From Alentia gelatinosa (lineage: Eukaryota > Annelida > Polychaeta > Phyllodocida > Polynoidae), in the NCBI GenBank assembly GCA_950022655.1, contig OX465583.1, positions 67,445,652 through 67,509,651 on the forward strand: DNA of 64,000 nucleotides, given 5' to 3'. Position 1 is the first letter of the stretch. Each line of letters begins with the position of its first letter. Shown here in pieces: positions 56,201-64,000 of this stretch. Both the position numbers and the translations under genes were made by a program. A model generated the notes under the pieces. It was not told the origin of the DNA. It worked only from the letters and a program-made list of their open reading frames with translations, and searched no databases.

Positions 56201-58041
56201 TGCTTTGGAGAGTCTTTTGAACTGGGCATACGATTCAGTTTGCCTGACTATAATAGGCAGAGGGTTCCAATAGTTCGCACCTGTGTACTCTACACTCTTG
56301 ATATATGTCTGAGTATTCGGTTGTGATTGCGTGAGTACTGGTGCTGTAAAAAGTCTAGTTTTGAGTTCTCTGACATCGAGATATTTCACGTTTTGGGTTC
56401 TGAGGTACATTAAATTTCCCAGTTGGGCTTTTCTGCTTTCACATAAAAAGGGAATTTTTGCCCATTTGTGCAGGTCATAGATTCTGGTACAGTGATCAGC
56501 TTTTAAAATTAAACGTAGACTCTGGTTTTGGGCACGCTGTAGTTTTTCTAGGAGGAATTTTGATGCATAATAATACAATAAGTCACCATAATCGAAGTAT
56601 GGTAATACAAAAGATTTAAATATTCGTAGGGCTGTGTCTTTTTGCAGGAATGGTCTCAATTTCCCCAGCTGGTAAATATGGTGTCCGACCTTTCTCAGGA
56701 TTTCTTTAATATGAGATTCGTAAGTTAGGCTAGAGTCTTAAGAGATATCCAAGGTATTTATAATTTTGAACATTTTGTAAAGGAGTCCCCTTTATAAGGA
56801 GGGATACATGACCTATGTACGTCCACAGGTATATAATAATAATCATTTCTCACTTTTGGCGCTTACATTGTAAAGTGCTAATTCCATCAACACACAAACA
56901 CAAGATGTAGCGAGATAAGTCCTGATTTGGTTGTCTTGCTAAATCGGGTTAGGTTTGAATAATCGCATGCCAATTTGTTGCGATGTGTTTTGAGGTGTCT
57001 CAGTGGTGGAGCAACCAAATAGGCACACGACACCGCACGGCTACGTTTTGTGACAACAGAGGTACGACATATCCCGACACTGTAAGATATACCAAGATAC
57101 ACCAAGACATATCACGACAAATCCATCGTGTTGGTGGAACCAGTCCTTTAGACATAAAAATGTATATTCTCAGTAAGTTTGGCGTTTACTTACTCCCTTC
57201 CTTCTGCTGGGACGAGGTCTAGTCACATTCTTGGTTGTTTTGTGGCCCTTGTTGAGGCCAATGGCCATGTTATACGACGGCATGTTTACTGAAATAAATA
57301 AATATCAAATATATACAGATGTTTCAGTGTTATAGCTCATGGATCAAGAAAATTCCAAACTCTATTAGTAAGTTGTACCTTAATGAAAAGTCAATGCAGT
57401 ATAGTGGATTCGGTAAATTCGCCCAACACTAGTAACAGAAATACCAGGCATAACCAACACGTGATATATTGAGTCTTCTTGGGGTTGCGGAAGTTCACAG
57501 TGTGACAGAACACACTTTCTATGAAAAAGAAATATTTAATTAGAGGTCTACCAACAGCATGTTTATTTTCAGCTATGTACAACTTGAAAAATGTGACAAC
57601 ACCATTTCCAAATCGCTTGACAGGTCAGTGTTTTGATTCTGCCTCTGATCCCGTTATTTCTATACTAGCCCGATCATTTAGAGAATGATCAGCATTATTA
57701 CAATGCAAGTAACGTGTATTCCCAAAAGGCACAAACATCTTGTAGTCTTTGAAAAATTGGAAATAGAAATGCACACAACATCTGAGCGATAATGAATGAA
57801 AGTGGCGGATCCATACGCAAACCCATGCGATAGTCCCGACAATAATAACAATATTCCCGGTCATATATTAATCATTCATCGCAAATGACATAAAAGTAAC
57901 ATGCCTGTGTTATTTCTGAATATAAAGAAGTGTAAATAAACTACGGTTGATCTAAGATGGACACGATATTTAAAGATTTGTAAATTGACATTTACCTGAA
58001 TGGATGGTTCTTCAATGGCCACCACTAAAAAGAGGAAGAGG
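53098..58041 (-). CDS. RPL36: 60S ribosomal protein L36 (eL36), complete
   Basis: Structural protein of the large cytosolic ribosomal subunit. Exons in order: non-coding leader about 58041-57996, 57288-57194 (ATG at 57283), 55110-54976, 53208-53098 (TAG). All borders are GT-AG and all coding junctions are phase 0. Product 111 residues (human 105). Conserved blocks: '[14 protein letters not shown]', '[13 protein letters not shown]', '[20 protein letters not shown]', 'ALKFCKKR' and '[14 protein letters not shown]'. The protein is strongly basic, as the family requires. The leader starts in a pyrimidine tract (CCTCTTCCTCTTTTT), the TOP motif through which mTOR controls translation of ribosomal protein mRNAs. 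The ATG is five bases after the exon 2 acceptor. Nothing looks damaged. Confidence 0.97.
54588..54880 (-). mobile_element. tRNA-SINE fragment with internal 67-bp duplication
   Basis: Body and tail of the 16.5-kb SINE. 'ttttacaccacaagggtggt' starts at 54655 and again at 54722, so a 67-bp stretch is tandemly duplicated. Lies in RPL36 intron 3, 95 bp from the middle exon. Confidence 0.8.
54976..55110 (-). CDS. RPL36: RPL36 middle coding exon
   Basis: 135 nt, acceptor ATTGCAG, donor GTAAGT. Encodes [20 protein letters not shown], then [20 protein letters not shown] and FCKKR. The [21 protein letters not shown] block is nearly invariant in animals. Confidence 0.97.
55310..55560 (+). repeat. Dispersed repeat, homologue of 10755-11000
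   Basis: Same ordered blocks as the 10.8-kb copy. Non-coding, in RPL36 intron 2. Confidence 0.7.
56174..56760 (-). pseudogene. LINE ORF2 C-terminal fragment
   Basis: 162-codon minus-strand frame: '[20 protein letters not shown]', '[10 protein letters not shown]', '[14 protein letters not shown]', '[11 protein letters not shown]'. Upstream of 56659, after a gap, '[20 protein letters not shown]' extends it. This is the region after the RT domain of a non-LTR retrotransposon. 5' truncated. In RPL36 intron 2, same strand as the gene. Confidence 0.83.
56876..57144. mobile_element. TIR element, copy 2 (see 43730-43997)
   Basis: Left CTAATTCCATCAACACAC, right CGTGTTGGTGGAACCAG. 50 bp downstream of the RPL36 first coding exon donor. 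Confidence 0.8.
57194..57288 (-). CDS. RPL36: RPL36 first coding exon
   Basis: Acceptor TTTCAG, then TAAAC and ATG at 57283-57281. Encodes [20 protein letters not shown] then [10 protein letters not shown]. Donor GTAAGT. Confidence 0.96.
57996..58041 (-). promoter_or_regulatory. RPL36: RPL36 TOP leader exon and start site
   Basis: Minus strand: pyrimidine tract CCTCTTCCTCTTTTT beginning at 58041, then 'agtggtggccattgaag', ending CCATTCAG before donor GTAAAT at 57995. The exact start is inferred from the TOP rule (C followed by pyrimidines). The 'ATG' is not in this exon, matching many ribosomal protein genes. Confidence 0.8.
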
Positions 58042-58061
58042 ATTGTGGGATGCGGGAGACA

Positions 58062-58069
58062 CCGGAAGT
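58062..58069 (+). promoter_or_regulatory. ETS/GABP-type site CCGGAAGT
   Basis: CCGGAAGT lies about 21-28 bp upstream of the RPL36 start site. ETS-family sites are common in animal ribosomal protein promoters. No TATA box is seen in the usual place. Confidence 0.5.
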
Positions 58070-58079
58070 CAAATTTGTG

Positions 58080-61000
58080 CGCCGACTTCGAAATCGCGAA
58101 ATCAGAAATTTGTCAACACAAGGAGAATAGTGAGTAATACAGTGTTCGTGTAGCCTAAATCACTGTGTTTAAAAATTAAATGATATACCCTACCGTTTAT
58201 CGAATAATATCAGTCCTTTTTACATTTCATTGATGGAGGAAATTCTTGAATTCTGATTTGTTTACATCACTGACTTGGCGGTAGCAAACACTTGACACTT
58301 TGACAGTCAGTCACTGGAGGTTGTAACCCATCTAGTGTCACTCACCAATTCTCAATCGAGTACCCCTTAAAAACCATGAAGATCTAAACAGTATCCAGTC
58401 GTAAATATTGATATACTGCCTGTCATTGCCTTAACATGAGGAACTATTGGATGACACATTGTTTACCCTCTCAGACACCTCAGACATCGACTGTAACTGT
58501 AAGTGACACTGACAATGAAGTATAACTTAAATCTTAATAAAAGTAGCAGGGGTGTTTTGATTTGGTTAACATCATGAGCTATGTTCTTGCTAGAAACCAA
58601 CCACTTAAACATACATCATGCCATTTTGTTTCTTAAAACGGGACTAGGAGCTGGCTTAGGTAACGTTGTTAGCTGAGTGGGGTATCAGCAGTGCTTAGAC
58701 TTATCATATGTCTCGGTTCTATCTCTCAATCAATGTATCGACAGCAGTGCCACATCGACATAAATGGTATCCAAGATTCAAAGGAGTATAGACAGGCCAG
58801 AAGTCAGAACAACCTAAACCCAGCGCGAACGTTTGGCCAATTTCGCATTCGCGGCGATCAGTGTAACAGTTATCTGAAAATTCTGGTATGTTTCCTTTTG
58901 AAAATCAAAATATTTAACTTCTTCATTGTGTTCTGTATGCCTTTACTTTAGCTATCTATAGATACCGTAATTGCTATGTTAAGTACTCGCAATTATGAGG
59001 TCAGAAGTGCAGAATGTCAAACCAGAGTTTGTTTGAAGCAGATTGTTTACATCTTGTGCAAAGCCTCGCTCCCACTCTAATCGCGAATGTGCAAGAACTG
59101 ACAATGATTTAGGTAATTCCAAGTAACTGTGAGTTCAATTAGTCTGCTGGTAAATGATTGGCAAAGTGTTGTACTATTTCATCATTATCAAGGGGTGGTA
59201 ACAATGAATTCGAATTTTTAGTGTGAAACATCCGATGCGAATCATCCGAGTAGCAGTGCGAATCGGCTTTTAGTGCGAATCATCGTACATTCGTTTCTTA
59301 CAACCATACCCTATAGACCCTCTTCACACTGGCGCCATCTTGTAATGGCCGCCTAAGTAGGTCACACGAAAACGAGGCGTGCGACTTTACTCCTGAGCGT
59401 TTGGTATAGAAAAACCTATGTATTTTCTAACTCGGAAAATGGAAATTGCTCTTGCTTTGTGAATAACAGGCCGATCTCCATAGTTAAATCAATGTTAGAA
59501 AGCTAGGACTCTGGTCTATTTGTCGATATACATATCATAAACCTATTCCTTGGCTAAGCCTTCCCTTGATAGCTTGAACTTTAGAATTTGTTAAGTAAAA
59601 GATATTAAAACATATTACCTTCCTACCTTCACAGTGATTTTATGAAAAATCTATCGCGATGACCTATAGAGATAACCATCCCATCTTCTTAGATACTTCA
59701 AGACGATTAAAATGATACCTATGTTGCCAGGCTGTGGTAGATATTTTACTCATCAAAATAGTCAAAACATAGTGTTGAAAGTTGGTACATTTGGATAAGT
59801 GTCATTTATCCTTGCAGTCTGGTTTCCCTTAAAGTGACAACCACAGTCACTTCTCCAATAATTCATATATGGTAGACCACTGCTGTTATTAATATCATTA
59901 TTAATAAAATCACAAACTAGAATAAGATTTAAGATAATAGAAAATATGTAGAAACAAAGATTAATGTAAACTAAAACAAAAAGAACCCAGTGATTATGAA
60001 TAAAAGGAGATGCGTGTAAATATAACATTAAGAAGCATCTGAAATCTCATTTTTCATTGAGTAAAATATTTTCCAATTAAAAATATATTTGCAGAGAACT
60101 TTAGCATGTATGTGAGCTATCATTTTGTATTCCACCTGCTATAATGTGCCAGAATGCAGTGTTTTCACACCTTGCTCCAGGTGTCAAGACTGTCCACTCA
60201 GGTGTTATGCCTCAGGAAGTGTGATAGAAAAGCAAACTGTGAAAAACGATGGGCTCTGTCTGTGAATTTAAGCCTTTACACATAGGACCCACTGCCTCGT
60301 TTTAAGTCACGCATAGCGACGCTGGTTTTCCGCGAGTGGGGTGCTGTTACATAAGACCAGCGCAACCCATTATTACCGCGACCACAGCGCCACGCTTACG
60401 TGCAAGAGGTGAATAGGGGGTATTCCACCAACCAGACAAAAACGTTGTACAGCGCCCGTATGGCGGTTGCTGGGGTTGCTGGCATATCTGCTCAATTTTA
60501 AATCATCTGTCGGGTTGGTGGAAGCACACACCAGACGTTTCAGCAGGCGTCGGTTCTCCTGCCCGACGTTTCAAGACGTCGGTTGGAGGATATTGGGGTT
60601 GATAGGAGTGTCGCCTCATGGTTGCTGACTGTCTGCTGGGGCGTTTGGCCATTTCCCGCTTCCACCAACCAGAATTTTCAGGCGATTCCCCAACCGATAC
60701 CCCCAGCAACCCTCCACAAGATGTAAATATAGCGTCGGCCGAAATAACTGATTGATTAGGTTTTTGTCTGCTGGAATTGGGCGTCTGCCGGGAGTTGCTG
60801 CGAGGGAACGCCACCAACACAGTGTGAGCGATACCGGCGATACCCGTAACCGCGAACGGACATAGAAAATTCCGACACTTTTGGCAGAATTCTAGCACCA
60901 TAGCGTGCCATACACATTCATAACATCAATCCTTATCTTTATTTACCTTCATTGTTCGATTTAACGTAAAATTCTGCGGTTATTTCACCTTTTCTGACCG

Positions 61001-62640
61001 TTCCCGTACAAATCCTGACACAGCGACAAACTGCTCCGCTCGATACGCGTTTTTGCGGGTACGGAGCGTCGTAGTGTATCGCCGCACGCCACGCCGCCTA
61101 TCGGAGAACTCGATTACTACGTAAAATGGGGCAAATGCCACCAGTTGGCGCCGTGGCAGGGGCGTCGGCTAGGATCTGCTGGAACTTTGAACCCACCAGA
61201 CGCTCGTATGACGTCCAAATGAACGTCTGTTGGGGGTTTCGGTGGAGCAGCGACGCATTTTGAGGCCATTTTCCCAGACGTTTCAACCGCATCGGCTGAA
61301 AGGTCGGCTGGAACGTCTGTTGACGTTGAAAAAGTGGTTGTTTGGTGGAATACCGCCTTATGTTGTCACCAAAACTACTTAGACTAGAGATGCAACCACA
61401 ATTCTAAGTGTTCTAGAAAGGTATATGATAACTGTAACTATTGGCATATGTAGGCATGGGTGTTTTAATGTCCTTTTTAAAAGGCATGGGCACTACTCTA
61501 TGGACTGGAACTGGAAGCCGATAACAACATGGGGGTTGGGCTTCTCTTCACGGTGCACGGGTGAACTGGCCCCTTTGCGACTGTGGTCACCATGTGGCAG
61601 TACCAAACCAGCCACGTTACTGCCAAATATACCCACTCGGCCCCTCGGCTGTTTTCGCCAAGAATTTCAGATCTCAAACTTTGAATAATGCGACTAATAC
61701 TAGGAGTATAAACAAAATCCAAAAGGTATATTAACCAGAGCACTGGGGACTACATGATAGTAGGGTGTTTACCTCATTTTTAGAAATACAGTATCTATAT
61801 AGAACAACCTGACCATGTTGTATAAGCTATAAAACGAGATGATACTTTATGGTTTGTAGCTAACAAGAAATTTATGCCAAGTTCTGTACAAGCATGGTGG
61901 GTATTTTTAAATTGACTACATACCCGAAATAAAAAAATAATTAATTCAGTTTGGCCTAACTAATATTGTAATTTAAGTGTATGGAACAGTGTTCCATATT
62001 TTGCCATATGGAATACTGTTCTGCTTGCTATTTTTATGTTACATGGCAAAACGGTGCATATTTATAGTACCGGTATCTACGGCATGGGTATATGGTAGAG
62101 AATAATACAAATTTAAGGTAATGTTTGCTGAGTGAGGGTAGCAGTGCTTATATCTTGGTTCTATCTCTCAATGTATCAACAGCAGTGCCACCTCGTTTCT
62201 AACAACCATACCCTATGCTGCCACCAAAACTACTTAGACTCGAGATACAACCACAATTAAAAGTGTTCTAGAAAGGTATATGATAATTCTAACTATTAGT
62301 ATATAAAGGCATGGGCAATACTCTATGGACTGGAAGCCGATAGCAGCGTTGGGGTGGGGCTTCTCTGTGCCACACAGGCTGCACTGTGGCTAGAGGTGCG
62401 AAATAAAAGATACAAGGTTTTTCCAGCTTCTCTGTACATCCAGGCCCCAGATACATTTTATGAGGTTAACCAAGTTCACATGTAGTATAGATCTAGTGGT
62501 TATAATTATCATACTTATAAAAGGTACCCTTATTATAAACAGACTATGTATCCTATTCAATAAACTGTTTAAAAGTAGTGGCTACAATGATTGCATTTAT
62601 AAAATAGAACTGATGTTTGTTCTATCAACGACCTAATAAT
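58080..62640. other. Intergenic/leader region with broken duplicated segment
   Basis: 58680-58745, 59285-59325 and 61360-61560 together match the unbroken 62140-62400. Between them lie a fragment of the 46.6-kb element (59390-59745), unassigned sequence, and the TIR element at 60416-61357. A possible non-coding first exon of the plus-strand gene (donor GTGAGTAA near 58130) is speculative. Confidence 0.5.
60416..61357. mobile_element. TIR element, 942 bp
   Basis: GGGGGTATTCCACCAACCA on the left pairs with TGTTTGGTGGAATACCGCC on the right. The interior is G/C-rich with repeats of 'gacgtttcanncgtcgg' and 'gttggtgg'. A 133-codon minus ORF (60901-60503) has no family similarity and is probably chance. 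Confidence 0.78.
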
Positions 62641-62693
62641 CATGTTTATTCAGGTTACTATTGCAGAACTCATGAACCACAATCGAGGATAAG

Positions 62694-63818
62694 ATGAGTG
62701 GACAACAGCAGCCTAAAAAAAGGTAAGTTCACCCTTTTTTTCCTCGTTTGGTTGTAAATCCCATACTATACGACAGTTGTGTATCTTTCAACTGTGAAAA
62801 CCAAAAGTGTTTATGTGAACCTATAATATGTGTCTGAAAAACTCAATACAGTAAAATCCCGCTTCTGATACAGCGGCTTAAGAGGACACCCCGCTAAAGG
62901 TGACATTTGCTCAGAACTGAAATTTTTCCCTCTAGGGGGACATCCCACTTAAGGGAACACCCTGCTTAACCCTTTAAAGGCAGGGGTCTGTGGCAGAGCC
63001 CTATTGGTTGGGGCGGGTACTTTGGACTGGTATAACCCTAGGGGACGGGCCGATTTTTGTCTAAACCCATATTCCATTATTTGATCACGTGATATGACAC
63101 ATCATTCTTATTTATATTATTTGGTTTACCAAATAATATCAAATACTATATCATAGGTATATTCTCTGAAAGTTTCAGATGTATTGATCAATTATTTCTT
63201 CATAAAACAATGAAATGGTAAATATTACTAAATTTCATAAATAATCATTATCCGGTCTATGCTGGGGAATGCCTCAAGACATTATCCGCCGTGAAAGGGT
63301 TAAGATGACAGTTATTTCTGTACATAATGCTTCTTAATACCGCTTAAGGGGACACTTTCGAGTGACACCATATCAAATCTGACGGGACAGTGTAGGGACA
63401 ATACTCCAGATTATCTTGAGTGCTTGTTTATGGTGTGTGTGTGAGGTGGGTAGACCAGTGTCTAGACAATTACAAAATGCCATTATGTTTCAAAATACAT
63501 CGGTACGACTGAGTCACTAGGTTTTGTTATTATATACCAATAGCAATACGTCAAAATGCGTTTGCAGAGCGCCATACTGTAAGAGAGCAGAACCTCGTTA
63601 TTTCTCTTCGTAATCGTAAATCCTCTATTTAACATTCTCTTATGTTATCCTGTTACAGGTCATTCACCTTTAAGAGTTTGTCGTTGAAGAAGAGTAATAG
63701 CTCGCCTTCAACATCTGAATTCTCTCCGAGGAAGGAGGCCCCTAGACTGACGTCATCCGTCTCAAGCCCTTCACGGCCCAAGACGATAGCCCCGTACCTG
63801 CCGCCACCTACCGTCAGG
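62694..63818 (+). CDS. Unrecognised gene, first two coding exons (partial)
   Basis: Exon 62694-62722 (ATG, donor GTAAGT, phase 2) joins 63659-63818 (acceptor TGTTACAG, donor GTCAGT). Together they give 63 residues: MSGQQQPKKR, SFTFKSLSLKKSNSSPSTSE, FSPRKEAPRLTSSVSSPSRP and KTIAPYLPPPTVR. The peptide is basic, Ser/Pro-rich and probably disordered, like the N-terminus of many signalling or cytoskeletal proteins. I cannot name the family. The gene continues past the right edge. The splice and phase agreement plus compositional bias support a real gene. A short upstream ORF (62672-62692) precedes the ATG. Confidence 0.65.
62970..63299. mobile_element. piggyBac-like MITE, 330 bp
   Basis: Flanked by TTAA (62966-62969, 63300-63303). 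Starts CCCTTTAAAGGCAGGGG and ends CCGTGAAAGGG. CCCTTT ends with TTAA duplication fit piggyBac. Inserted in a dispersed 'acaccctgcTTAAgg' repeat (62850-63375). In intron 1 of the plus-strand gene. Confidence 0.8.
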
Positions 63819-64000
63819 GTCAGTACTGCTTCACTAAATATGGGTACACTGGAATAAATGTCCATATGCTTAACATTGGGAATTCATTCTCCATGCCCCT
63901 ACGAGTATAACAGTCCTTTCTCCATGGTCTATATCCTGTGTGTCGTCCACCTCGTTTTGGTCAAACTCGTTGTTCTCCAACTCATCTGAATGCTATGTGA
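63819..64000. repeat. Right edge, intron with dispersed repeat start
   Basis: 'gtccatatgcttaacattgggaattcattctccatgcccc' belongs to the 35.6/54.0-kb repeat family. No further exon before the window ends. Confidence 0.55.

Noticed and set aside
60503..60901. 133-codon minus ORF
   Set aside because: Lies inside a TIR element, G/C-rich and repetitive, no transposase motif.

Overview
This window is nuclear DNA from an animal, not a prokaryote. Genes are split into short exons (60-135 nt) by introns of 0.6-6.4 kb with GT/AG borders. Much of the rest is transposon debris, foldback elements and minisatellites. The gene content is bilaterian, and the repeat style (a tRNA-derived SINE with an 'AACGTCCAGTC' tail module, many short inverted-repeat elements, satellite-in-intron structure) suggests a marine invertebrate, possibly a mollusc or other lophotrochozoan. 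That taxonomic guess is inference and was not tested.

Three conserved genes lie on the minus strand in the order, reading left to right, CLN3, DCTN3, RPL36. CLN3/battenin (lysosomal multipass membrane protein) contributes its first six recognisable coding exons between 11449 and 99 and runs off the left edge. DCTN3 (dynactin p24 shoulder subunit) is complete in seven coding exons between 48005 and 29040, giving 186 residues. RPL36 (ribosomal protein eL36) is complete, with three coding exons and a non-coding TOP leader exon between about 58041 and 53098, giving 111 residues. A fourth gene starts on the plus strand at 62694 and leaves the window after two exons; I do not recognise it. None of these genes is visible as one open reading frame. 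They were assembled from splice sites, reading phase and family similarity. They show no functional link beyond being housekeeping genes.

Layout: 1-11.5 kb CLN3 with a 2.2-kb 18-bp minisatellite and a telomere-like patch in its introns. 11.5-29 kb intergenic, with tandem and foldback repeats, a LINE 3' fragment (18.0-18.5 kb), a nested foldback cluster (18.8-20.4 kb), a dead Ty3/Gypsy element (20.4-23.9 kb) and a 15-bp G-rich minisatellite (25.4-26.5 kb). 29-48 kb DCTN3, whose introns hold a LINE split by a DNA transposon, SINEs, MITEs and a cluster of six perfect TGACGTCA sites. 48-53 kb intergenic repeats. 53-58 kb RPL36. 58-64 kb a duplicated segment broken by a TIR element, then the unknown plus-strand gene with a piggyBac-like MITE in its first intron.

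I did not find a clear novel multi-gene system. The most interesting signals are the CRE-like palindrome cluster in a DCTN3 intron, the TTAA-flanked MITE family with an empty-site copy in the same window, the LINE whose frame is rejoined across a transposon with a TA duplication, the head-to-head tandem array at 12.3-12.8 kb, and a SINE with a conserved leader ahead of its tRNA-like part.
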